Source of the DNA: an uncultured Rhodospirillales bacterium
GTDB taxonomy: Bacteria > Pseudomonadota > Alphaproteobacteria > Acetobacterales > Acetobacteraceae
NCBI GenBank assembly: GCA_903932545.1
Contig: CAIZGT010000461.1
Location: forward strand, 1-6,516
Direction: 5' to 3'
DNA length: 6,516 nt
Part shown: positions 1 through 6,516 of the stretch, in pieces
Numbering within the stretch: position 1 is the first letter of the stretch
Layout: each line of letters begins with the position of its first letter
Translations under genes and position numbers: made by a program
The notes under the pieces: generated by a model
Told to the model about the DNA's origin: nothing
The model's database searches: none
What the model saw: the letters and a program-made list of their open reading frames with translations, nothing else

Positions 1-384
1 CCGCCCGCTGGCGGCATCTGGCTGGGCGACACGTTGGGCGAGATGGGGCTGTTATATCGTCTCGCACGCGCCGTTTTTGTTGGGCGCAGCTTCATGGTGG
101 GCGGCGGACAGAACCCAATCGAGCCAGTGCGGCTCGGCTGCGCTGTGGCAATGGGGCCGCGCACCGAGAATTTCGCCGACGCGGTGGAGGTGCTCACCCA
201 TGCGGGCGCGCTGCGTGAGGTGGCCAATGAGCAGGAATTGGCTGGCTTCATCACCCGCATGCTTGATAATCCGCATGAGGCGGCGGCGATGGGTGAGGCT
301 GGGCAGGTGGCGGCCAAACGGGCGGAATTGCTCCCCGCCGTGGTCGCCTCACGCTTGCTGACCTTGGCCGGGATTGCCCATTGA
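1..384 (+). CDS. waaA: Kdo transferase WaaA (KdtA), C-terminal part, 5' end outside the window
   Basis: The frame is open from base 1 to the TGA at 382-384, giving the last 127 residues of a protein usually about 420-430 long. WaaA transfers Kdo from CMP-Kdo to lipid IVA on the cytoplasmic side of the inner membrane, building the inner core of LPS. The visible part is the end of the GT-B C-terminal domain that binds the CMP-sugar. It shows DTLGEMGLLY (residues 10-19 of the fragment), AVFVGRSF, then GGGQNPIEP and MGPRTENFAD. These line up with the E. coli motifs DTMGELMLLY, FVGGS, GGHNPLE and MGPHTFNF as I remember them. The Glu of NPIEP is the conserved nucleotide-sugar-binding acid of this fold. 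The stop overlaps the TTG start of lpxK, a partner from the same pathway. The N-terminal domain and catalytic Glu are not visible, so whether it adds one or more Kdo residues cannot be judged. Confidence 0.95.
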   Translation, partial: PPAGGIWLGDTLGEMGLLYRLARAVFVGRSFMVGGGQNPIEPVRLGCAVAMGPRTENFADAVEVLTHAGALREVANEQELAGFITRMLDNPHEAAAMGEAGQVAAKRAELLPAVVASRLLTLAGIAH

Positions 385-1364
385 GCGCATTCGGGAACCC
401 GCCGGGCTTCTGGCAATTCGGTAAAACACCGCCAGCGATGCTGGTGGCGCTCTCAGCAATTTGGCGCCTGATCACCGCGCGTCGTGTGGCGCAACCTGGA
501 TATATTGCCGGAGTTCCAGTGATCTGTTGCGGCAATGCGGGCGTCGGCGGCAGTGGCAAAACGCCGCTGTCGATTGATCTGGCCGCACGCATCGCTGCGC
601 AAGGGCGTCACCCGGCACTGCTCACACGCGGCCATGGCGGTGCGCGCAAAGCCGCAGGTCGGGTTGATCCGCGCGTTGATACCGCCGCCGCTGTGGGTGA
701 CGAGGCGCTGCTGCTCGCCGAGGCCGCCCCCACTTGGCGCGGACCTGACCGGGCCGCAACGGCGCGCCTGGCGCTGGCCAATGGTGCGGATGTGCTGATC
801 CTTGATGACGGGCTGCAAAACCCCTCGCTGGTCAAAACCGCTTCCCTGCTGGTGATCGATGGCGGGGCCGGGTTTGGCAACGGCCAGGCCATCCCTGCTG
901 GACCGTTGCGAGAGAGTGTCGTTTCGGCTGCCTCACGCTGTGTCGCCGCCGTGCTGATCGGCGCAGATCGCTGCCGCGCCCTGGCGCAACTGCCGCCATC
1001 TTTGCCAGTGCTGCGCGCCGCGTTGCAGCCCAATGCCGATGATCTCGCCGCGTTGCCGCCGCGCCTGCTGGCCTTCGCGGGAATCGGACGACCGGAGAAG
1101 TTCTTCACTACCCTCACCGAGGCAAGCCACCCGCCGGTCGAGAGCCGCGCCTTCGCCGATCACCGCCCCTACACCGCGCAAGACATCACCGCCCTGCGCG
1201 CGCGCGCGGCAGAACTCGGCGCCGCTTTGGTCACCACCGCCAAGGATTACGCCCGCCTGCCCACAGAATGGCGCAGCGGAATTGCGGTGTTGCGGGTGCG
1301 CTTGGTCTGGCAAGATGAGGCCGCATTGGAACGCCTGCTCGACCGCGTGCTGGAGGCCGGATGA
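381..1364 (+). CDS. lpxK: Tetraacyldisaccharide 4'-kinase LpxK
   Basis: This 327-residue protein has the usual family length. LpxK phosphorylates the 4' position of tetraacyldisaccharide-1-phosphate with ATP to form lipid IVA. It is a peripheral or monotopic protein at the inner face of the inner membrane. Motifs in order: an N-terminal PPGFW segment and hydrophobic helix (about 18-32) typical of the membrane-associated N-terminus; P-loop GNAGVGGSGKTP (51-62, Lys60); TRGHGG (82-87, RGYGG in many homologues); VGDEALLLA (105-113); DDGLQ (142-146); GFGNGQAIPAGPLRES (164-179); AGIGRPEKFF (233-242); FADHRPYT (258-265); and TTAKDYARLP (285-294). By motif position, Asp107 and His261 probably match the Asp/His catalytic pair described for Aquifex LpxK; this is inference. 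The TTG start at 381 overlaps the waaA stop (TTGA). It is chosen because the conserved N-terminal segment follows directly. No clear Shine-Dalgarno precedes it, which fits coupling to waaA translation. Confidence 0.96.
   Translation: MSAFGNPPGFWQFGKTPPAMLVALSAIWRLITARRVAQPGYIAGVPVICCGNAGVGGSGKTPLSIDLAARIAAQGRHPALLTRGHGGARKAAGRVDPRVDTAAAVGDEALLLAEAAPTWRGPDRAATARLALANGADVLILDDGLQNPSLVKTASLLVIDGGAGFGNGQAIPAGPLRESVVSAASRCVAAVLIGADRCRALAQLPPSLPVLRAALQPNADDLAALPPRLLAFAGIGRPEKFFTTLTEASHPPVESRAFADHRPYTAQDITALRARAAELGAALVTTAKDYARLPTEWRSGIAVLRVRLVWQDEAALERLLDRVLEAG
1352..1356 (+). promoter_or_regulatory. Ribosome binding site for the acyltransferase gene
   Basis: GGAGG lies inside the last codons of lpxK, 4 bases before the ATG at 1361. 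It supports that start and suggests the acyltransferase can be initiated both by coupling and by direct ribosome binding. Confidence 0.6.
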
Positions 1365-2269
1365 CGATCAATCACGCGCTCGACCGCCTCGCCGCCAGCC
1401 TGTTGCGTGCGCTGATCTGGATGATCCGCCGCGTCACCCCTGAGCAGGCATCCAATTTCGGCGGCGCCCTCGCCCGCAACCTCGGCCCGCTGCTGCCGGT
1501 GACAAAAGTCGGAGACGCCAATCTGCGCCGCGCCATGCCCGAACTCAGCGCCAGCGCCCGCCGCCGCATTTTGCGTCAGGTGTGGGACAATCTGGGCCGC
1601 ACGGTCTGCGAATTGCCGCATCTGGGCAGCCTTGGGCAGATCTCGACGAACGTGGCGGGTCCGGGCTGGGAGATCACCGGCGAACAATATCTGCACGACG
1701 TGGCGCATTCTCCCGGCCCCGCATTGCTGCTCGGTGCCCATATCGGCAATTGGGAAGTGCTCCCCGCCGCGATGGCACGGTTTGGCATGCGGCTGGGCTT
1801 CTTCTACCGCGCGGCGTCCAGCCCCGCCGTGGAAACGCTGATTCAGAAGCTCCGCAAAGATGCCTGCCAGCGTGACGTGCCGGGTTTCCCGAAAGGCGCT
1901 CAAGGCGCACGCCAAGCGGTGGCACATTTGGTGCGCGGCGGGCATCTGGGCATGCTGTTCGACCAGAAGCTGAACAACGGCATCGCGGTCGAACTGTTCG
2001 GCCACCTAGCAATGACCGCCCCCGCCGCCGCCGCGTTCGGCTTGCGCTACAAGGCGGCGATGGTGTGCGGGCGGGTCCAGCGCATTGGCCCGGCACGGTT
2101 TCGGCTCAGTGTTGAAGAGCCGCTGGCATTGCCGAATTCGGGGGACAACGAGGCCGATATCGCCAGCCTCACACGCACGCTCAACCAACGCCTAGAGGCT
2201 TGGGTGCGCGACGATCCGGGCCAATGGCTGTGGTTGCACAGAAGATGGCCGAAGCAACCGGCCAATTAA
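1361..2269 (+). CDS. LpxL/HtrB-family lipid A acyltransferase
   Basis: The protein has 302 residues, the normal size for the lauroyl/myristoyl acyltransferase family. These enzymes move an acyl chain from acyl-ACP to a primary 3-hydroxyacyl chain of Kdo-lipid A at the inner membrane. A hydrophobic N-terminal stretch (about 11-22) is the likely membrane anchor. The catalytic HX4E motif is HIGNWE (His127, Glu132). After it come GFFYRAASSPAVETL (146-160), the substrate-side block that reads YRPLDNP in many relatives; DQKLNNGIAVELFG (201-214), equivalent to the family DQ...G.FVPFFG block; and GQWLWLHRRWP (287-297), the conserved C-terminal WxHRR signature. The ATG overlaps the lpxK stop by 4 bases (ATGA), so the gene is the third member of the waaA-lpxK operon. 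Context and motifs agree on a secondary acylation step. Chain length and position (LpxL or LpxM role) cannot be read from the sequence, so no symbol is given. Confidence 0.9.
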   Translation: MTINHALDRLAASLLRALIWMIRRVTPEQASNFGGALARNLGPLLPVTKVGDANLRRAMPELSASARRRILRQVWDNLGRTVCELPHLGSLGQISTNVAGPGWEITGEQYLHDVAHSPGPALLLGAHIGNWEVLPAAMARFGMRLGFFYRAASSPAVETLIQKLRKDACQRDVPGFPKGAQGARQAVAHLVRGGHLGMLFDQKLNNGIAVELFGHLAMTAPAAAAFGLRYKAAMVCGRVQRIGPARFRLSVEEPLALPNSGDNEADIASLTRTLNQRLEAWVRDDPGQWLWLHRRWPKQPAN

Positions 2270-3480
2270 ACCGCGAGGAATTTTTGCGCCGCGTCACCCA
2301 AAATTTCGCAGCACAACGCCAAATCCGCCGCCGCCGTATCCTCCGCCCAGTGATGACTGATCCCGCCGATGCTCGGCGTGAACAACATCACCGCAGGCAT
2401 CACCCGCGCCATATATTGCGCGTCATGCCCGGCTCCGCTCGGCATCACCTGCCACTGCCCCGGCGCATGCGCCTCTGCCGCTTGCTCCACACAGCGCATC
2501 ATCGCCGGATCACATATCGCAGGCGTGGCCCGGCTCATCTGGGTCAGGGTCGCGTGGCAGCGTTCCCGCCGGTTGCTTTCCTGCACCAGTCGCACGAGCA
2601 CCGCGTGCAACCGCTCCAGCACCTCCATCTCAATATCGCGGAATTGGAACAGCACCTCCGCCACGCCGGGAATAATCGACGGTGCGCCCGGCTCCAGCGT
2701 AATCCGCCCGCAGGTCCAGACCGTGCGTTCCCCGATATGGCGCGGAAATTCCTGATCAATCGCCGCCAGCAACCGCACCGCCGATAGCCCAGCATCGCGC
2801 CGCTCCGCCATCGTGGTGCCGCCCGCATGATCCTGCATGCCTTCAAAGCGGATTTTGAACTGCCAAATCGCGACAATCCCGCTCACCACCCCCGCGCGCA
2901 GGCCCTGGCCTTCAAGCTGCGTGCCCTGCTCGATATGCAGTTCGAAAAACCCCTTATGCCGTCCCGGCTCCAACTGCATGCGCGGCAATCCTGCCAGCCC
3001 TGCCGCCGCCAACGCCTCGTGCAACGGCTGGCCCGTGGTGCGGTTGCGGGAACGGTCAATCTCCGCGTCATCAAGCTGGCCGATGATCGAGCGCGAGCCG
3101 AGGAAGCCCCCCTCGAAATGCCCTTCCTCATCGGCAAACGCCACCACATCCACCGGCAACCCGGCCCGCGCCAGCGCAATCCCAGCCATCACCCCCAATG
3201 CGCCATCAAGCCAACCGGCATGGTTCTGCGTCTCGATATGGCTGCCCACCAGCAAATGCGGCCCCGGCCCAGGATGGCGGCCATAGACATTGCCGATCCC
3301 ATCAATGCTTGGCTCCAACCCACATTCCGCCATCCGCGCCATCAGCCAGTGCCGTGACTGCATATCGTCTGGCGAATAAGTCGGGCGATGCACGCCCGTT
3401 TTATACGCCCCGATCTGGCGCAATTCCTGGAGATTGGCGAGAAAGGCGGCGGTGTCGATGCACACAGAATTGGCCGTCAC
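2266..3480 (-). CDS. M20-family Zn-dependent amidohydrolase (allantoate / N-carbamoyl-amino-acid hydrolase type)
   Basis: This protein has 404 residues, close to the family's usual 410. Relatives hydrolyse allantoate, N-carbamoyl-L-amino acids, ureidoglycolate or 3-ureidopropionate with a two-metal centre in the cytoplasm. Likely metal ligands are His81 (GSHIE), Asp92 (WLDG), Glu119 (second Glu of DEEG, with Glu118 as catalytic base), His182 (ELHIEQG) and His376 (GISHH). The dimerisation domain lid carries DHAGGTTMAERRDA (217-230). IPG (269-271) and Arg281 form the usual substrate carboxylate site. SGAGHDAQYM (348-357) is the C-terminal signature. Differences from the consensus I know are Glu83 for Asp after GSH, Ser268 for the Asn before the IPG motif, and HAGGTTM for HAGTTPM. 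The start is GTG at 3480, chosen for the AAGGAG 6 bases upstream. The gene stands alone on its strand. The LPS genes and the peptidase give no clue to its substrate, and no purine, hydantoin or pyrimidine genes are in view. Confidence 0.9.
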   Translation of the reverse strand: MTANSVCIDTAAFLANLQELRQIGAYKTGVHRPTYSPDDMQSRHWLMARMAECGLEPSIDGIGNVYGRHPGPGPHLLVGSHIETQNHAGWLDGALGVMAGIALARAGLPVDVVAFADEEGHFEGGFLGSRSIIGQLDDAEIDRSRNRTTGQPLHEALAAAGLAGLPRMQLEPGRHKGFFELHIEQGTQLEGQGLRAGVVSGIVAIWQFKIRFEGMQDHAGGTTMAERRDAGLSAVRLLAAIDQEFPRHIGERTVWTCGRITLEPGAPSIIPGVAEVLFQFRDIEMEVLERLHAVLVRLVQESNRRERCHATLTQMSRATPAICDPAMMRCVEQAAEAHAPGQWQVMPSGAGHDAQYMARVMPAVMLFTPSIGGISHHWAEDTAAADLALCCEILGDAAQKFLAV

Positions 3481-3566
3481 GAGAAGCTCCTTCGCACCGC
3501 CCCCTTTGACTCGGGCGGGATCAGCTTACATGAGTGTGCAAGGATTGAGCCGGGATAGATGATATT
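3481..3566. promoter_or_regulatory. Divergent intergenic region between the M20 hydrolase and pepF genes
   Basis: These 86 bases are the only real non-coding stretch in the window. Both flanking genes point away from it, so promoters for both must lie here or overlap within it. On the plus strand TTGACT (3506-3511) resembles a sigma-70 -35 box, but the best downstream candidate, TTACAT at 3526-3531, is poorly spaced (14 bases) and weak. On the minus strand TTGCAC (complement of 3537-3542) could be a -35 box, again without a good -10. The hexamer CGGGAT occurs twice (3516-3521 and 3551-3556). I see no convincing operator palindrome or riboswitch. The promoter role is inferred from layout. Confidence 0.45.
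3487..3492 (-). promoter_or_regulatory. Ribosome binding site of the M20 hydrolase gene
   Basis: On the minus strand this reads AAGGAG, a near-perfect Shine-Dalgarno, 6 bases before the GTG at 3480-3478. It decides the choice of a GTG start over internal ATG codons. Confidence 0.75.
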
Positions 3567-5348
3567 ATGCCAGACGGAACCGCCGCTGCCGCCCTTCCCG
3601 CATGGGATTTGCGAGACCTCTACCCTGCGCCGGATTCCGCTGAACTCGCGGCGGACCTGAACCGCGCCGAATCGCTGGCCCAAGCCTTCGCATCCCAACG
3701 TCGCGGCACCCTCGCAGCAGCCTCTGGGGCGGAGATGGCGGCCGCCATCGCCGAATACGAGGCGATTGAGGAAATTCTCGGTCGCGCCCGCTCCTATGCC
3801 CAATTGCTGTTCAGCGGCAACGCAATGGATGCCGAACTGGGCAAATTTTACCAATCCATCAGCGAGCGCACCAGCGAGATCAGCGCGCATCTCATCTTCT
3901 TCACCCTCGAACTCAACCGCCTCGAAGACGCCGAGCTTGAGCCTAAATTCGCCGACCCAGCTCTGGCCCGCTATCGCCCCTGGCTGCGCAATCTGCGCGT
4001 CTTCCGCCAGCATCAACTTGAAGACATCGTCGAGAAGCTGCTGCACGAGAAAGAGGTCACCGGCGGCTCGGCGTGGTCTCGCCTGTTCGATGAAACCGTG
4101 GCCGGCATGCGCATCACGCTTGATGGCGAGGAACTCACCGTCTCCGCCACGCTCAACAAGCTGTCTGATGCCAATCGCGCCACGCGTGAGGCGGCGGGAT
4201 GCGCGATTGGCGAGGCGTTTGGCCGCAACATCAAACTCTTCGCCCTCGTCACCAACACCCTTGCCAAAGACAAGGCAATTGATGACGCATGGCGCAAATA
4301 TCCGCATCCCTGGAGCTACCGCAACCGCTCCAACATGGTCGAAGACGAGGTTGTCGAAGCCCTCGCCATCGCTGTCACCGAAGATTTTCCGCGCCTGTCG
4401 CATCGCTATTACGCGCTGAAGGCAAAATGGCTCGGCCTCAAAAAGCTGCAACACTGGGATCGCAACGCTCCCCTGCCCGGCGATGCAGACAAGCTGATCA
4501 CCTGGCCCGAAGCTCAACGTCGCGTGCTCGCCGCCTATGGCGCGTTCTCGCCGGAACTCGCCTCCGTCGGGCGTGAGTTCTTCGACAAGCCTTGGATCGA
4601 TGCCGCCCCCCGCCCCTCCAAATCCGGTGGCGCGTTTGCCCACCCCACCGTGCCGTCTGCCCATCCGTATCTGCTGCTGAACTATCACGGCAAAACCCGC
4701 GATGTGATGACACTCGCGCATGAACTCGGCCACGGCGTGCATCAGGTGCTCGCCGCCAAGCAGGGCTATCTGCTCTCCGGCACCCCGCTCACCTTGGCCG
4801 AAACCGCCTCGGTGTTCGGCGAGATGCTCACCTTCCGCGCCTTGCTCGACGCCGAAACCGACCCGGCCCGCCGCCGCATCATGCTCGCCTCCAAGGTGGA
4901 GGACATGCTCAACACGGTGGTGCGCCAGATCGCGTTCTACAATTTCGAACGCCGCCTGCATTCCGCCCGCCGCGAGGGCGAACTCACCGCCGAGCAAATC
5001 GGCGAGATCTGGCTCGACGTGCAGCGCGCCTCGCTCGGCCCGGCCTTCGAGTTCACCCCGGAATACAGCGTGTTCTGGGCCTATGTGCCGCACTTCATCC
5101 ACTCGCCGTTCTATGTCTATGCCTATGCCTTCGGTGATTGCCTGGTGAACGCGCTTTACGGAGTCTACCAGTCCGGCCACCCTGGCTTCGAGGGTAAATA
5201 TCTCGACATGCTGCGCGCCGGTGGCACCAAGCGGCACCAGGAATTGCTAGCCCCGTTCGGCCTTGATGCGTCCGACCCCGCCTTCTGGCGCCGCGGCCTC
5301 GACGTGATTTCGGGCTTCATCGACGAGTTGGAGGCATCCGCGTCGTGA
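3567..5348 (+). CDS. pepF: Oligoendopeptidase F (M3 family zinc metallopeptidase)
   Basis: This 593-residue protein matches the roughly 600 residues usual for the family. PepF enzymes are cytoplasmic zinc endopeptidases that cut short peptides, helping peptide recycling and protein turnover. No signal peptide is present. The N-terminus has WDLRDLYP (13-20), the typical opening of PepF proteins, followed by a largely helical N-terminal domain. The catalytic domain carries the HEXXH zinc motif HELGH (His385, Glu386, His389), with the third ligand Glu412 in LAETASVFGEM. Near the C-terminus, YSVFWAYVPHF and PFYVYAYAFG (about 500-523) supply the conserved His and Tyr residues that bind substrate in M3 peptidases. 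All catalytic residues are present, so it should be active. The ATG at 3567 has only a weak ribosome site (GGGA, 3552-3555), but WDLRDLYP begins too close to allow a later start. It probably heads a two-gene operon with the downstream UbiB-family kinase, which overlaps its stop. Confidence 0.94.
   Translation: MPDGTAAAALPAWDLRDLYPAPDSAELAADLNRAESLAQAFASQRRGTLAAASGAEMAAAIAEYEAIEEILGRARSYAQLLFSGNAMDAELGKFYQSISERTSEISAHLIFFTLELNRLEDAELEPKFADPALARYRPWLRNLRVFRQHQLEDIVEKLLHEKEVTGGSAWSRLFDETVAGMRITLDGEELTVSATLNKLSDANRATREAAGCAIGEAFGRNIKLFALVTNTLAKDKAIDDAWRKYPHPWSYRNRSNMVEDEVVEALAIAVTEDFPRLSHRYYALKAKWLGLKKLQHWDRNAPLPGDADKLITWPEAQRRVLAAYGAFSPELASVGREFFDKPWIDAAPRPSKSGGAFAHPTVPSAHPYLLLNYHGKTRDVMTLAHELGHGVHQVLAAKQGYLLSGTPLTLAETASVFGEMLTFRALLDAETDPARRRIMLASKVEDMLNTVVRQIAFYNFERRLHSARREGELTAEQIGEIWLDVQRASLGPAFEFTPEYSVFWAYVPHFIHSPFYVYAYAFGDCLVNALYGVYQSGHPGFEGKYLDMLRAGGTKRHQELLAPFGLDASDPAFWRRGLDVISGFIDELEASAS
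5330..5334 (+). promoter_or_regulatory. Ribosome binding site for the UbiB-family gene
   Basis: GGAGG within the last pepF codons lies 10 bases before the GTG at 5345. The spacing is on the long side, but together with the GTGA overlap it supports this start. Confidence 0.5.
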
Positions 5349-6516
5349 GCGGCTCGAACGAAGACAAATCCTCGCTGTTCGGCGAAATCCGCCGCATGGC
5401 GAAAACCTCGGGTGCTGTCGGCGGCATCGCCATGCGTGTCGCGGGCAACCGCATGGGCATCAAGGGCAATGCGGCGGGCCATGCCGAAGACCTCAAAGTC
5501 ATCCTCGGCGGCCTCAAAGGCCCGTTGATGAAAGTCGCCCAATTCCTCACCACCATCCCCGACGCGCTTCCCGAAGAATACGCCGCCGAACTGGCACAGC
5601 TCCAAGCCAACGCCCCATCGATGGGTGCCGCCTTTGTCCGCCGCCGCATGCAGGGCGAGCTCGGGCCGGATTGGGCGAGCAAATTCGCCGATTTCGACCT
5701 CACCGCCTCCGCCGCCGCCTCGCTCGGCCAAGTCCATCGCGCCACTTTGCACGACGGCTCGAAAGTCGCCTGCAAGCTGCAATATCCGGACATGACCTCC
5801 ACTATGGAGGCCGACCTCAAACAACTCAAAATCGCGATGTCGATCTACAAGCGGATGGACACCTCGATCAACACCGACGAAATCTACATCGAACTCGCCG
5901 AGCGCCTGCGCGAAGAACTCGACTACACCCGCGAAGCCGCCCAAATGCGCCTTTACGGCATCATGCTCGCCGACACGCCGCAGGTGCATGTCCCGGTGCC
6001 GGTCGAAGGCCTCTGCACCAAGCGCCTCGTCACCATGAGCTGGCAGGAAGGCCGCGCCTTGATGAAGCGGCTCGATGAGACGCCGCCGCAAGAAGAACGC
6101 AACACAATTGCCGATGCGCTGTTCCGCGCGTGGTATCTGCCGTTCTACCGCTACGGCGTGATCCACGGCGACCCCCATCTGGGCAATTACCAGGTCCGCC
6201 CGGATGGCACACTGAACCTGCTCGATTACGGCGCCATCCGCGTCTTCCCGGCGGGCTTTGTGCGCGCGGTGATCGATCTTTATGAGGCGATCCGCGACGA
6301 TGACCGCGAGAAATCCCACCACGCCTATGAACAATGGGGCTTCACCGATCTGTCCAACGAGAAGATGGACATCCTCAACATCTGGGCCAAATTCCTCTAC
6401 GAACCGCTGTGTGACGACCGCGTCCGCAAAATCACCGAAGTTGAAGACCCCACCTTCGGGCGTTCGGTGGCGATGAAAGTGCATGACGGTCTGAAACGCG
6501 TCGGCTCCGTCCAGCC
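5345..6516 (+). CDS. UbiB/ABC1 (AarF)-family atypical kinase, 3' end outside the window
   Basis: The frame is open from GTG 5345 to the right edge, giving 390 residues; relatives are about 440 or longer, so a modest C-terminal part is missing. UbiB/COQ8/ADCK proteins are atypical kinase-like ATPases linked to quinone or lipid metabolism. Visible signatures are KVAQ (63-66) in the place of the family KxGQ motif; AQLQANAP (84-91), like the LQ(D/A)xxPP segment; the alanine-rich nucleotide loop AAAS (123-126) followed by LGQVHRA; the ATP lysine Lys144 in VACK; the ExD motif Glu191-Leu-Asp193 in EELDY; catalytic-loop HGDPHLGN (274-281); and DYG (294-296) as the metal-binding DFG equivalent. The kinase core therefore looks complete. 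The start overlaps the pepF stop (GTGA), implying coupled translation. In alphaproteobacteria the true ubiB is, as I recall, usually beside ubiE, so this is more likely a paralogue. A direct role in ubiquinone synthesis is not shown and no symbol is given. Confidence 0.92.
   Translation, partial: MSGSNEDKSSLFGEIRRMAKTSGAVGGIAMRVAGNRMGIKGNAAGHAEDLKVILGGLKGPLMKVAQFLTTIPDALPEEYAAELAQLQANAPSMGAAFVRRRMQGELGPDWASKFADFDLTASAAASLGQVHRATLHDGSKVACKLQYPDMTSTMEADLKQLKIAMSIYKRMDTSINTDEIYIELAERLREELDYTREAAQMRLYGIMLADTPQVHVPVPVEGLCTKRLVTMSWQEGRALMKRLDETPPQEERNTIADALFRAWYLPFYRYGVIHGDPHLGNYQVRPDGTLNLLDYGAIRVFPAGFVRAVIDLYEAIRDDDREKSHHAYEQWGFTDLSNEKMDILNIWAKFLYEPLCDDRVRKITEVEDPTFGRSVAMKVHDGLKRVGSVQ

Noticed and set aside
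1247..2005. A 252-codon minus-strand open frame across the lpxK/acyltransferase junction
   Set aside because: It spans two genes with clear family motifs, has no ribosome site I can see and no recognisable domain. It is a high-GC shadow.
2200..2787. A 195-codon plus-strand open frame opposite the M20 hydrolase
   Set aside because: It begins inside the acyltransferase and has an arginine/histidine-rich composition typical of shadow frames. The hydrolase on the other strand has all metal ligands.
3506..3531. A sigma-70 promoter TTGACT...TTACAT for pepF
   Set aside because: The spacing is only 14 bases and the -10 match is weak, so it is mentioned in the intergenic entry but not called as a promoter.
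3559..3561. An earlier ATG just upstream of pepF
   Set aside because: It is out of frame with pepF and opens only a short frame ending near 3659 with no recognisable content.
3477..5237. A 586-codon open frame on the minus strand opposite pepF
   Set aside because: Its codons are exactly in register with those of pepF, so it stays open simply because pepF avoids TTA, CTA and TCA codons, which is expected at high GC. pepF has every catalytic motif; the antisense product is low-complexity and matches nothing I recognise.
5165..6484. A 439-codon open frame on the minus strand opposite the UbiB-family gene
   Set aside because: Again in codon register with the sense gene and explained by missing TTA/CTA/TCA codons. 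The sense strand carries the full kinase motif set.
1..6516. A novel defence, mobile or RNA-based system
   Set aside because: Both strands are filled by housekeeping-type genes with intact motifs. There are no repeat arrays, integrases, reverse transcriptases, toxin-antitoxin pairs or structured non-coding stretches; the only gap is 86 bases.

Overview
The window is high-GC, densely packed chromosomal DNA of a Gram-negative bacterium. Two features point to an alphaproteobacterium: a Kdo/lipid A cluster (waaA-lpxK-acyltransferase), and a PepF-type peptidase gene followed directly by a UbiB/ABC1-family kinase gene. A Rhodospirillales or Acetobacteraceae-like source is my best guess, but nothing here proves it. 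Codon use looks uniform across the window. There are no tRNA or rRNA genes, insertion sequences, CRISPR arrays, phage genes or obvious repeats.

Left block, plus strand, 1-2269: the 3' end of waaA (Kdo transferase), then lpxK (lipid A 4'-kinase), then an LpxL/HtrB-family acyltransferase. Each gene overlaps the next by 4 bases (TTGA, then ATGA), so this is almost certainly one translationally coupled operon. The three products act in consecutive steps at the inner face of the cytoplasmic membrane. LpxK phosphorylates the disaccharide to lipid IVA, WaaA adds Kdo, and the acyltransferase adds a secondary acyl chain.

Middle, minus strand, 2266-3480: a single zinc-dependent amidohydrolase of the M20 allantoate/N-carbamoyl-amino-acid hydrolase family. 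It converges on the acyltransferase with overlapping stop codons. Its substrate cannot be told from its neighbours. It differs from the consensus I remember at several active-site or substrate-pocket positions.

A divergent intergenic region (3481-3566, 86 bases) separates it from the right block, plus strand, 3567-6516. This block holds a complete M3-family oligoendopeptidase F gene, then a UbiB/ABC1-family atypical kinase gene that starts inside the peptidase stop codon (GTGA overlap) and runs off the right edge.

Apart from the 86-base gap, essentially every base is coding. I see no new multi-gene system. The points most worth a second look are the variant M20 hydrolase, the KVAQ-type UbiB paralogue coupled to a peptidase gene, and the terminator-less convergent junction.
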